33,458 nucleotides of DNA from SAR202 cluster bacterium Io17-Chloro-G6. Lineage in GTDB: Bacteria > Chloroflexota > Dehalococcoidia > UBA3495. The translations under genes and the position numbers were made by a program. Within the stretch, counting starts at the first letter, position 1; each line of letters starts with the position of its first letter. The stretch lies in assembly GCA_002816585.1 (NCBI GenBank), contig MUCT01000043.1:1-33458 (forward strand), given 5' to 3'. Below are positions 15,735 through 23,611 of the stretch, piece after piece. The notes beneath the pieces were generated by a model. The model saw nothing but the letters and a program-made list of their open reading frames with translations. It had not been told where the DNA came from and did not search any database.

Positions 15735-17090
15735 TTAGGCGAAGATCGCCTCTTTTATCGCGAGGACTTCATGACGGAGTTGGCCGTTCTCGGCAACCTC
15801 TCCGTTTATCTTGCCGGCGCCGTGGATCACCGTGGAGTGGTCGCGCCCACCGAGCAAGCGCCCGACCTGAGTGGGAGAAAGCTCCAACTCGTAAATCAAC
15901 AGATACATTGCCACCTGACGGGCCAGGGCCACCTTCTTGGTGCGGTTTTTGGCCATCAGGTCCCGCACTGAAAGCGCGTAGAAGATCGCCACCTGTTCGA
16001 AGATTCGTTGTGGGTCGATGGAATGGGCCGCCGTCTCGGGCGCCATATCGTTTAGTATCTGTACAGTCGTCTCCAGCGTAATGTTCACGTTCATCAGTTG
16101 AGAGTAGGCCACCATCCGGTTCAGGCTACCCTCCAGTTCCCGCACGTTTCGCTGGACGCGCTTGGCGATCAGTTCAATGACGCTGTCTTCCAGGCCGACT
16201 TTCATCTGGCCGGCCTTATTGGCCAGAATGGCCATCCGTGTTTCAAGGTCCGGCGGTTGGATGTCAGCGATGAGACCCCATTCAAAGCGGGAGCGGAGCC
16301 GGTCCTCCATCAGCGCCAGTTCCCGGGGCGGCCGGTCCGAGGATATGACCACCTGGTTTCCCGAGTTATGCAGGTCGTTGAATGTGTGGAAGAAACCCTC
16401 GTGGGTTTGTTCCTTGCCGCTCAGGAACTGGACATCGTCGATCAGCAGCACCTGGACCGAGCGGTAGCGCCGCCGGAAGTCTTCGGTGGTGCGGTTGCGG
16501 ATGGCGGTGATGAACTCGTTGGTGAACTGCTCCGAGGTCACATAGAGAACCGACATGCCGCGGTAGGCGCAGGTTTTGCCGATGGCCTGCAATAGGTGAG
16601 TTTTGCCCAGTCCGGCCCCCGAATATAGGAACAGCGGATTGTATGCCTGACCCGGGGCATCGGCCACCGCTTGGGACGCACTTAGAGCCAGCCGGTTAGA
16701 TGGCCCAGCCACGAACGATTCGAAGGAATACTTGGGGTTGAAGGACCGCATCTCGAAGAGCGGAGCGGCGTTCACGGCCTGGTTGGGGGCCGGAGCAGCG
16801 GGGTCCACCGTAGGGTGCACTGCGTAGAAGCTGCCCTCGGTCTTGACCCTCAATTGGAGTTCGAATTCCCGGCCGGAAATCTTGTGGAGAGTCTTTTGGA
16901 GGGCGTGGTACATCCGGCGTTCCAGCCACTCCACGGCGAAGGGGTTTGGGGCCTCGACCACGAAGGCGCGGTCATCATAGGTGAGGCCACTCGTAGGCTT
17001 TAGCCAGGTTTCAAAGGTAGGGCGTGGAAGCTGCAACTGAAGATCCCCCAACACTGCCCGCCAAACCTCACGGGCTGTCGACTCAGTCAT
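15735..17090 (-). CDS. dnaA: chromosomal replication initiator DnaA
   Basis: A 451-residue DnaA with all four domains: an N-terminal helical DnaB/partner domain (about 1-80), a short linker (about 85-112), the AAA+ domain with Walker A GAGLGKTH (158-165) and Walker B LLIDDVQF (215-222), and the DNA-binding domain with the signature GGRDHSTVIHG near the C-terminus. It starts NPKYSFESFVAGPSNRLA at the usual AAA+ boundary. AGAAGG precedes ATG 17090. It is the first gene of dnaA-thiI-synthase and diverges across the AT-rich region from the dehydrogenase operon. dnaN is not adjacent. Confidence 0.98.
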   Translation of the reverse strand: MTESTAREVWRAVLGDLQLQLPRPTFETWLKPTSGLTYDDRAFVVEAPNPFAVEWLERRMYHALQKTLHKISGREFELQLRVKTEGSFYAVHPTVDPAAPAPNQAVNAAPLFEMRSFNPKYSFESFVAGPSNRLALSASQAVADAPGQAYNPLFLYSGAGLGKTHLLQAIGKTCAYRGMSVLYVTSEQFTNEFITAIRNRTTEDFRRRYRSVQVLLIDDVQFLSGKEQTHEGFFHTFNDLHNSGNQVVISSDRPPRELALMEDRLRSRFEWGLIADIQPPDLETRMAILANKAGQMKVGLEDSVIELIAKRVQRNVRELEGSLNRMVAYSQLMNVNITLETTVQILNDMAPETAAHSIDPQRIFEQVAIFYALSVRDLMAKNRTKKVALARQVAMYLLIYELELSPTQVGRLLGGRDHSTVIHGAGKINGEVAENGQLRHEVLAIKEAIFA

Positions 17091-17675
17091 GAGCCTTCTC
17101 CCGCCCCAGTTGCAGCCCCCACGCTCTCTCCCTCACTCTCCCCCCAACCCAAAATGATGAATGTTTAAGTACGATCTAAAACAGAGGTCCGTAACACCGT
17201 TTTTTCTTAGATTTATGCCCACTTTCCCCTAAAATTGGAAATAGGAAGCCCAGGGACTTGAACGCCCTAAAAGAAAAACGCCGTACCAGATAGGGTGCTA
17301 GGGGTAACGGTCAGGCCTTAATTAGGCCGGTCCCGTGGATTGGTTTGCCGGTAATCTACTGGCCACATGCGGCAGTAGCCTGTGTCTTGACCGGGTGGAA
17401 CAATGACTTTTGTCCCAGCGCCGGAATTTTCGGTTTGGTCCAGCCCGGAATTTTTAGTTTGGTCCAGATGGAAGGATTCACCAATCCCTGTCACCTGTGG
17501 CATTCGGACACTAGCAATATATTTGGGACAATGTCAACAGGAAATTGGAGCAATTCCATTTTTTCTTTTTTTAAAATTATTTATTCGATTTGGCCGATTT
17601 TGGGCGGTTTCTCAAACTCTATAGCCAAGTGTCGGAGCCTCCGCCGTCGCGGCGTAAACCAGCTTCGGATCGGAT
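17091..17675. other. AT-rich gene-free region next to dnaA, candidate oriC
   Basis: Nearly 600 bp without a gene, clearly lower in GC than the neighbours, with a T/A-rich tract at about 17555-17590. dnaA leaves to the left and the dehydrogenase operon to the right. All genes from 9 to 17 kb are on the minus strand and those from 17.8 to 23.6 kb on the plus strand, as expected around an origin. However, only one near-match to the DnaA box was found (TTATGCCCA, about 17216), so an origin role is unproven. A tandem 24-bp repeat lies inside. Dispersed short frames here have neither ribosome sites nor family features. Confidence 0.4.
17421..17467 (+). repeat. tandem direct repeat, 24-bp unit
   Basis: Two copies, 17421-17443 and 17445-17467, share CCGGAATTTT, two variable bases and GTTTGGTCCAG. 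Only the bases between (CG against TA) differ. Possible readings are a protein-binding iteron near the candidate origin, or the multiple-repeat end of a lost insertion sequence. There is no transposase nearby. Confidence 0.7.
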
Positions 17676-17704
17676 TTGCCGTGCTCCTTGGCGCCATATA
17701 TAAT
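17676..17704 (+). promoter_or_regulatory. sigma-70-type promoter of the 2-oxoacid dehydrogenase operon
   Basis: TTGCCG (17676-17681) and a perfect TATAAT (17699-17704) are separated by 17 bp. The predicted start is near 17711, leaving a leader of about 130 nt before the E1alpha ATG. It is the best housekeeping-type promoter in this gap. Confidence 0.65.
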
Positions 17705-17710
17705 TAGGCA

Positions 17711-17841
17711 ATAAACCACGCACGGGAACAAGCGCGGAGTCAGCGGTCCGCGCAGTTGATTACGCATTAATCAGGGGGCTTTTCACCAGCCCCCATTGTA
17801 TTTTCTAAGCCGGAAATGCCGGCTTAGAAAAGGGAGCAAAG
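17711..17841 (+). promoter_or_regulatory. structured leader with four consecutive hairpins
   Basis: Four perfect stems follow one another in the 5' leader: GCGCGGA/TCCGCGC (17732-17753), TGATTA/TAATCA (17757-17773), GGGGGCT/AGCCCCC (17774-17794) and a 13-bp stem (17801-17813 with 17819-17831). Stem 3 is followed by ATTGTATTTT, terminator-like, and stem 4 shares its last base with the ribosome site AGGGAG (17831-17836) of E1alpha. The layout suggests control of elongation and/or translation start. It matches no riboswitch class I know. In particular the TPP riboswitch core is absent, although E1 uses TPP. Confidence 0.6.
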
Positions 17842-18903
17842 ATGCCGAGGAAGCGGACTACCCGCACCCAGGCGAACAGCGCAACCCTCCGGGCCGCCGG
17901 CACAAATGGGCCACGTTCCAAGCCCACCCTTCCCAAAGGGCTCAAGGCCTCCGACCTCGTTGACTACTATACCCGAATGGTCCAAGCTCGCTCCCTAGAC
18001 GAGCGAATCTGGGCGTTGAACCGCCAGGGGAAGGTGCCCATCGCAGCCTCGAGCCAAGGCCACGAAGCCGCCGAGTTGGGCAGCCTGCTGGCCGCAGAGA
18101 AAGACGGCGACTGCTTTCTATTCCCCTATTACCGCGACCTGGCCTTGAAGGTAGCCGCCGGGCTGACTCCGGTGCAGGTGATGATGTCCTTTATGGGCAA
18201 GGCCGGTGACCCTTACAGCAACGGCCGCCAATTCCCGCTCCAGGGCGCGGACCTGCCTCACAAGATTATTCAGATATCCAACGTGGTCGCCGCCGGACTG
18301 ACCCAGGCAGTGGGTTATGCTTTGGGCTGCCGCATGATGGGCGAAAAAACGGTGGTCCTGGTCTATTTTGGGGACGGCGCCACCAGCCAGGGCGAGACCC
18401 ACGAGGCCATGAACTTCGCGTCCGTCCATAAACTGCCGGTGATCTTCATCTGCGAGAACAACCGGTACGCGATCTCCACTCCCAAGAGCAGCCAGATGTC
18501 CATTGAAGAGGTCGCCAGTAGGGCCGCTGGTTATGGGTTCCCCGGATTCACGGTGGATGGCATGGACATGGTCCAATGCTACGAGGCCACCAGAGAGGCC
18601 ATCAGCCACGCCCGAACTCAGGGGCCGGTGCTCTTAGAGATGTTGGTGGAACGCTTCATGTCCCATACCACCGACGACGACGACCGCCGCTACCGGCCCG
18701 AAGGCGAGGTTGAGAGGGCCAGGGAAAGGGACCCATTGATCACACTGGCTCGGACCCTGATCGACGAAGGAATTCTGACCCAGAAAAAGGTGGACGAGAT
18801 AGCCGCGGAAGCCCTCAGGGCAACCGACGAAGCCACGGACATCGCCGACGCATCAAGCCCGCCAGACGAGTCTAATCTCCACGAATCGGTGTACGGACCA
18901 TAG
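17842..18903 (+). CDS. 2-oxoacid dehydrogenase E1 component, alpha subunit
   Basis: A 353-residue thiamine-diphosphate-dependent E1alpha. A basic, low-complexity N-terminal tail (about 1-35) precedes the fold. The TPP motif starts at GDG (177-179, YFGDGATSQGETHEAMNF) and ends at ENN (205-207, IFICENNRYAIS). The C-terminal regulatory-loop-like segment SHTTDDDDRRYR is present. GRQFPLQG is closer to branched-chain 2-oxoacid or acetoin-type E1alpha than to mitochondrial pyruvate E1alpha, but the substrate is not certain. With E1beta it decarboxylates a 2-oxoacid and acylates the lipoyl arm of E2. AGGGAG is 5 nt before ATG. It is the first gene of an operon with E1beta, E2 and lipB. Confidence 0.92.
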   Translation: MPRKRTTRTQANSATLRAAGTNGPRSKPTLPKGLKASDLVDYYTRMVQARSLDERIWALNRQGKVPIAASSQGHEAAELGSLLAAEKDGDCFLFPYYRDLALKVAAGLTPVQVMMSFMGKAGDPYSNGRQFPLQGADLPHKIIQISNVVAAGLTQAVGYALGCRMMGEKTVVLVYFGDGATSQGETHEAMNFASVHKLPVIFICENNRYAISTPKSSQMSIEEVASRAAGYGFPGFTVDGMDMVQCYEATREAISHARTQGPVLLEMLVERFMSHTTDDDDRRYRPEGEVERARERDPLITLARTLIDEGILTQKKVDEIAAEALRATDEATDIADASSPPDESNLHESVYGP

Positions 18904-18921
18904 AGGCCTTCAGGAGTCAAC

Positions 18922-19905
18922 TTGGCCGAAAAAAGTGTAATTGAAGCCGTCCGAGAAGCCATTAGGGAAGAGATGGAGCGCGACCCCAAGGTCTTTGTGA
19001 TGGGCGAAGACGTAGGCATCCGGGGCGGAGTGTTCCTGGCCACCCAAGGGTTGGCCGATGAATTCGGCGATAACCGGGTCATCGACACCCCGTTGGCCGA
19101 AGCATCCATCATGGGCATCGCCTTGGGGGCTGCTTTTCGTGGCATGCGCCCTATTCCTGAGGTCCAGTTCTCCGACTTCGTCTGGCCTTCCGTCAATCAG
19201 TTGATTGGAGAAGCGGCCCGGAGTTGTTACGGCACCAACGGAGCAGTCCAAGTGCCCATGGTCATCCGCATCCCCTACGGCGGCGGCATCCGGGGCGGAC
19301 TCTTCCACTCCCAGAACGTGGAGACCCATTTCTTTCATACTCCCGGACTGAAGGTTGTAACTCCAGCCACGCCGTACGACGCTAAAGGCTTGTTGAAGAC
19401 GGCGATCCGCGACAACAATCCCGTCGTATTCCTTGAGCACAAAAAGACCTACCGGTTAGTCCGGGGAGAAGTGCCTGACGAGGAGTACACCCTGCCTCTC
19501 GGCAAAGCTGACGTGAAACGGCAAGGCAGCAACATCACGGTGGTGTCCTACGGTCTGACCCTCCATTACTGCCTCGAAGCAGCCGAAGAATTGGCCTCCG
19601 AGGGCGTTGACGTGGAGGTGGTCGATCTGAGAACTTTAACCCCGCTAGACACCGAAACGATCCTTGAATCGGTGAAGAAGACGGGCAAGCTGGCCGTCGT
19701 GCACGAAGACAACATCACTGGCGGCGTGGGCGCGGAGATAGCGGCTTTGGCCGCCGGTCAGGCCTTTGAGTACTTGGACGGACCCATAACCAGGATCTGC
19801 GGGCCCGATGTGCCGACGATGCCCTTCGCCCAAACCCTGGAAGACGCCTACATGCCTACACCGGACAAGATCGCGGATAGCCTCCGCAAATTGGCGGCGT
19901 ACTAG
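18922..19905 (+). CDS. 2-oxoacid dehydrogenase E1 component, beta subunit
   Basis: A 327-residue transketolase-like E1beta. MGEDVGIRGGVF, then RVIDTPLAEASIMGIALGAAFRG with the cofactor-activating Glu60, then PYGGGIRGGLFHSQ with His129, are family marks. The C-terminal domain (about 200-327) holds ITVVSYGLTLHYCLEAAEEL and LRTLTPLDTETI. Translation starts at TTG 18922, which AGGAG precedes; no ATG fits before the conserved region. It forms the alpha2beta2 E1 with the upstream gene, 18 nt away, and the E2 gene follows after 3 nt. Confidence 0.94.
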   Translation: MAEKSVIEAVREAIREEMERDPKVFVMGEDVGIRGGVFLATQGLADEFGDNRVIDTPLAEASIMGIALGAAFRGMRPIPEVQFSDFVWPSVNQLIGEAARSCYGTNGAVQVPMVIRIPYGGGIRGGLFHSQNVETHFFHTPGLKVVTPATPYDAKGLLKTAIRDNNPVVFLEHKKTYRLVRGEVPDEEYTLPLGKADVKRQGSNITVVSYGLTLHYCLEAAEELASEGVDVEVVDLRTLTPLDTETILESVKKTGKLAVVHEDNITGGVGAEIAALAAGQAFEYLDGPITRICGPDVPTMPFAQTLEDAYMPTPDKIADSLRKLAAY

Positions 19906-19908
19906 ATT

Positions 19909-21315
19909 ATGTCCGTAATGATAGAACTGCCCCACGTCGGCGAATCGGTGGTCGAAGGGACCATCGGCAAGTGGCTAAAGCAACCCGGCGAGACGGTTAA
20001 GCGCTACGAGCCCCTGGTTGAGATCATCACCGACAAGGTGACCATGGAGGTCCCATCGCCGGTCGAGGGTTCCGTGGTCCGGTTGCTGGCTGAGGAAGGC
20101 GAGACGCTGCCGATGGGAGCAGCCATTGCCGAGGTCGCCACCGCTGACAGTCCAGAGGGGGCTGAGCCAGCCACTGCTTCGATAGAAATTGACTCTGCCG
20201 ATACTGATTCACCGCCACCGGCGGCGGCTGCGCCAACCTCTCCGGGAACCACAGGTTATCTGTTGAAAGACGTAACACCGGTGGGTCCAACGGGCGGAGC
20301 GGCCATCGAGAACGCAGAGCCAATGGAAAGTTCCGCGCCTCCTTCGGCCCCGCGCCCAGCCTCAGCGGCCGCGCCTGCCACTCGGGCAGCGACCCCGCCT
20401 GCGGATACTACAGCCGGGCTTGCTGGTGAAACCCGCCTTTCTCCTGCCGTGCGGCGTCTGGCCCGGGAGCGCTCCATTGATGTGTCCCAGGTCCAGGGCA
20501 CCGGCCTGGGTGGACGCATCACACGAGACGACGTTTTGAAGTTTGCCGAAAGCGGCGCGGCATCTACTCCAACTCCGGTTTCCACGCGTCAGATCGCAGG
20601 CGAACCCTCGGCCGACGGCCAGGAGATACACGTTCCGGTGACCCCGGTGCGTCGGATGATCGCCGATGCCATGGTCCGGAGCGTAAGCAATATTCCCCAC
20701 GCCTGGAGCACCGTGGAGGTGGATGTCACAAGCCTGGTAGCCCTGCGCGCCGCGATACGGGCCGAGTTTGAGCAGAGAGAGGGCGCCGCCCTGACCTACT
20801 TGCCCTTCGTGATCAAGGCAGTCGTCGAGTCCCTTAAAGAAGTCCCAACCATGAACGCATCATGGGGCGAAGACGAGATAATCCTCAAGAACCGGGTGAA
20901 CCTGGGCCTGGCCGTGGCCGCGCCGGACGGACTGATCGTCCCAGTGCTGCACAATGCCGACCATCTCAGCATCGCTGGACTCGCCGTGGCCGCCAATGAT
21001 CTGGCGGACCGGGCCAGGACCAAGAAGCTGACCCTGGCTGACGTTCAAGGCGGCACCTTCACGTTGAACAACACCGGAGCTTTAGGGTCCTACATCTCCG
21101 GGCCAATCATCAATTATCCCCAGGCCGGAATCATGACCACCGAGACCATTCAGAAGCGGGCCGTCGTCATTGACGATGCAATTGCCATTCGGTCGATGAT
21201 GAACATCTGCCTGTCCTTCGACCACCGCATCAACGACGGCGCTGAGGCCAGCGGATTCTTGTCGGCGGTCAAGTCCAAGCTCCAGGCCATGGGCCCGGGC
21301 ACGTCCGTTTACTAG
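19909..21315 (+). CDS. 2-oxoacid dehydrogenase E2 (dihydrolipoyl acyltransferase)
   Basis: A 468-residue E2 with one lipoyl domain (about 1-80, lipoylated Lys43 in ITDKVTMEVPSP), a long Ala/Pro/Ser/Thr linker (about 82-172), a peripheral-subunit-binding domain (about 175-211, LSPAVRRLARERSIDVSQVQ), a second linker, and the catalytic domain (about 238-468) with His439 and Asp443 in SFDHRINDG. It transfers the acyl group from lipoate to CoA and is the core of the complex. The single lipoyl domain fits branched-chain-type or Gram-positive-like enzymes. It begins 3 nt after E1beta, without a strong ribosome site, suggesting coupling. Confidence 0.95.
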   Translation: MSVMIELPHVGESVVEGTIGKWLKQPGETVKRYEPLVEIITDKVTMEVPSPVEGSVVRLLAEEGETLPMGAAIAEVATADSPEGAEPATASIEIDSADTDSPPPAAAAPTSPGTTGYLLKDVTPVGPTGGAAIENAEPMESSAPPSAPRPASAAAPATRAATPPADTTAGLAGETRLSPAVRRLARERSIDVSQVQGTGLGGRITRDDVLKFAESGAASTPTPVSTRQIAGEPSADGQEIHVPVTPVRRMIADAMVRSVSNIPHAWSTVEVDVTSLVALRAAIRAEFEQREGAALTYLPFVIKAVVESLKEVPTMNASWGEDEIILKNRVNLGLAVAAPDGLIVPVLHNADHLSIAGLAVAANDLADRARTKKLTLADVQGGTFTLNNTGALGSYISGPIINYPQAGIMTTETIQKRAVVIDDAIAIRSMMNICLSFDHRINDGAEASGFLSAVKSKLQAMGPGTSVY

Positions 21316-21337
21316 GGCGAATAGGTACCGGGCAACC

Positions 21338-22015
21338 ATGCCTCCCCAAATCCCCTGCTGCGCTGCCTGGCTCGGCGAGATCGACTACCTAAAGGCCCAC
21401 GCCCTGCAATTGTCGCGGGTGGAAAAGGTCCACTCGGGCGAAGAACCCAACACCCTGCTCCTGTTGGAGCATCCCCACGTCTACACCAAGGGCCGCCTGA
21501 GTAAGCAGTCGGACGTTCTGTTGCCTGAAGACGAGTTGGCGGCTAATGGCATCCCGGTCTACGAGACCGACCGGGGCGGGCAGGTAACCTACCACGGTCC
21601 AGGCCAGTTGGTGGTCTACCCGATCGTGAACCTGAAGGACTGGGGCGGGCCGGTGAAGTACGTTCGTTCTCTGGAGCAGGTGATCATCGCCACTCTAGCC
21701 GAAATGGGGATCACCGCTCATTGTGAGCTGGGCAACACCGGCGTCTGGACGGACCAGGGAAAGATTGCCGCCATCGGCGTCAAGATCAGCCGGGGCATCG
21801 CCTTCCACGGCCTGGCCCTCAACGTAAACACCGACCTAACCTACTACCAGAACATCATCCCCTGCGGCATCGCAGACCGGCCCGTGACCTCCATGGCGTC
21901 AATACTAGAACAGCCCGTCGACATAGAATTGGTCCGCTATGGCCTGGTCTACCAGTTCGGGCGGGAGTTTGGGTTCCGGATGGAGGATGGGATTGGGGAT
22001 GCAGGGCTTGGCTAG
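21338..22015 (+). CDS. lipB: octanoyltransferase LipB
   Basis: A 225-residue lipoyl(octanoyl) transferase. It carries RGGQVTYHGPGQLVVYP (79-95), the catalytic-type Lys149 (AIGVKI) and Cys176 (PCGI), and ends in a short Gly-rich tail. It moves octanoate from acyl-carrier protein to the lysine of lipoyl domains, the step before LipA inserts sulphur. Its position 22 nt behind E2 makes the operon build both the complex and its prosthetic group. LipA is not in the window. A weak AGGTACCGGGCAACC stretch precedes ATG, so coupling to E2 is likely. Confidence 0.95.
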   Translation: MPPQIPCCAAWLGEIDYLKAHALQLSRVEKVHSGEEPNTLLLLEHPHVYTKGRLSKQSDVLLPEDELAANGIPVYETDRGGQVTYHGPGQLVVYPIVNLKDWGGPVKYVRSLEQVIIATLAEMGITAHCELGNTGVWTDQGKIAAIGVKISRGIAFHGLALNVNTDLTYYQNIIPCGIADRPVTSMASILEQPVDIELVRYGLVYQFGREFGFRMEDGIGDAGLG

Positions 22016-22055
22016 GGCGAGAGGCCCCCATCCCAACCTTCCCCAAGCCAGGAGA

Positions 22056-22093
22056 AGGGCGTTTGTTGCCTGGCGGTTCCCGACAAACGCCCT
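22056..22093. terminator. long hairpin after lipB
   Basis: AGGGCGTTTGT (22056-22066) and ACAAACGCCCT (22083-22093) form an 11-bp stem, extendable by two pairs, with a 12-nt loop. No T run follows on either strand. It sits between lipB and the convergent exporter remnant and most likely marks the end of the dehydrogenase operon. Confidence 0.45.
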
Positions 22094-22346
22094 ACGCTTC
22101 AGTCTCCTGTACCGTACGCCCCTCGAACAGGGATATGACCGAGGGCAGCAGCGCCAGGGAAACCACCCAGCTCAAGGCCATGAAGGACACCATAAATTCT
22201 CCGGCAACGATGGAGGGTGTCAGCGACGCGAAGAACATTGGGGCGAAGCCAAGGGCGATGATCAGGGCGTTTTGGGTGATTGCTCTCGCTGGCTTCTCAT
22301 AGATTCCGCCAAGGGCCACGCCGACCGTTAAGTGATCCTCCATCAA
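22092..22346 (-). pseudogene. C-terminal remnant of an RND/MMPL-type exporter
   Basis: An 84-residue frame reading EKPARAITQNALIIALGF, FAPMFFASL and VSFMALSWVVSLALLPSVISLF. These are the last two membrane segments of an RND/MMPL-superfamily exporter, a protein normally of 700-1000 residues. Nothing of the other ten helices or the periplasmic domains is present upstream, where the aminotransferase gene begins on the other strand. The segment around LTVGVALGG also seems shortened. It may persist as a small membrane protein, but a leftover from deletion is the simpler reading. Confidence 0.7.
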
Positions 22347-22426
22347 TTGCCACCCGTCTTTGACACCCTCAACCCCCGTTGCTAAACTCGCCTGACTTAG
22401 CCTTAGATGCTGGCGGAGGTACAGGC

Positions 22427-23611
22427 ATGGCGGTATCGCAAAAGGTCCGGAGATTCATGGAGGAGGGTGGGTGGATCCGCCGCGTTTTCGAGGAAGGGAT
22501 GGCTCTGAAGGCTCAGATTGGGGCCGACAAGGTCTTCGACCTGTCTCTGGGCAATCCGGTGTTGGAACCGCCCAAAGAGTTTCACGACGAGCTCCGCCGC
22601 CTGGCCAACGCCCCAATTTCAGGCATGCACCGGTACATGCCCAACCCCGGCTACATGGAAACCCGCCAAGCCGTGGCCGACGCCCTGCGGAATGAATCAG
22701 GCCTGGATTTCTCCGGTGGCGACGTGATCATGACCTGCGGGGCGGCAGCCGCCGCCAACGTGGTCCTCAAAACGATCCTCAACGAAGGCGACGAGGTCAT
22801 AATCCTATCGCCTTACTTCTGGGAATACCTCTACTACATCGACAACCACGGCGGAGTGGCCGTGGTGGCGGCCTGCGACGACCAATTCCAGCCAGACCTG
22901 AGCGCCATCGAGGCGGTGATGACTCCCAAGACGCGGGCCATCATGGTCAATTCACCCAACAACCCATCCGGAGCTGTCTACTCCGAAGAAAGCATCAAGG
23001 GCCTGGCGGCATTGTTGGAGCGAAAGCAGGCCGAGCACGGCACAGAAATCTTCATCATCAGCGACGAGCCATACCGGCGTATTATCTTCGACGGCATGAG
23101 CTTCCCCCAGGTCCTGCCCCACTACGACAGCAGCGTGGTGGTCACCTCCCATGCCAAGGACTTGGCGCTTCCGGGAGAGCGCATCGGCTACATCGCGGTG
23201 AACCCCAACTACCAGGGCAAAGAAGAACTTTCCGCCGGGCTGTCTTTCTGCAACCGGACCCTGGGGTTCGTGAATGCTCCCGCATTGATGCAGCACATCG
23301 TCCGCAACCTGCAGGGCGTGAGCGTAGACGCAGACTATTACGAGAAGAAGCGGGACTTCCTCTGCCAACATCTGGGGGAACTGGGCTACGACGTGGTGCG
23401 TCCCCAGGGGGCGTTCTACCTGTACCCCAAGGCGCCCATCGAGGACGACGTTGTCTTCTGCCGGACGCTACTGAACAGCAACGTGCTGGTGGTGCCAGGA
23501 AGAGGCTTCGGCACGCCAGGCTACTTCCGAATCTCGTACTGCGTTGAGGATTGGGTGTTGGAGGGAGCCGTCAAAGGCTTCGCCAAGGCGATGGCGGAAC
23601 CGACAGGTTAG
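22427..23611 (+). CDS. class I/II PLP-dependent aminotransferase
   Basis: A 394-residue fold-type I aminotransferase. Seen are LSLGNPVLEPP (39-49), the aspartate-transaminase-type NSPNNPSG (175-182, Asn179), SDEPYRRIIF (212-221, Asp213 and Tyr216), the Schiff-base Lys244 in TSHAKDLALPGERIGY and a C-terminal RISYC that binds the substrate carboxylate. It moves an amino group between an amino acid and a 2-oxoacid; substrate specificity cannot be read. The ATG at 22427 has GGAGG 9 nt upstream; a start at 22379 lacks one. The stop overlaps that of the convergent Uma2 gene in TTAG (23608-23611). Confidence 0.93.
   Translation: MAVSQKVRRFMEEGGWIRRVFEEGMALKAQIGADKVFDLSLGNPVLEPPKEFHDELRRLANAPISGMHRYMPNPGYMETRQAVADALRNESGLDFSGGDVIMTCGAAAAANVVLKTILNEGDEVIILSPYFWEYLYYIDNHGGVAVVAACDDQFQPDLSAIEAVMTPKTRAIMVNSPNNPSGAVYSEESIKGLAALLERKQAEHGTEIFIISDEPYRRIIFDGMSFPQVLPHYDSSVVVTSHAKDLALPGERIGYIAVNPNYQGKEELSAGLSFCNRTLGFVNAPALMQHIVRNLQGVSVDADYYEKKRDFLCQHLGELGYDVVRPQGAFYLYPKAPIEDDVVFCRTLLNSNVLVVPGRGFGTPGYFRISYCVEDWVLEGAVKGFAKAMAEPTG

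Noticed and set aside
17225..17310. tRNA-like stretch on the minus strand (GTTCAAGTC)
   Set aside because: A T-loop-like sequence is there, but the T stem has mismatches at two of five pairs and no anticodon or acceptor stem can be built.
17318..17707. Several short frames in the AT-rich region
   Set aside because: No ribosome sites; translations only echo the tandem repeat; composition is unlike the coding DNA here.
17711..17841. TPP riboswitch before the TPP-dependent E1 gene
   Set aside because: The conserved CTGAGA and ACCTGATCTGG-type segments are absent; the leader is kept as an unclassified structure.
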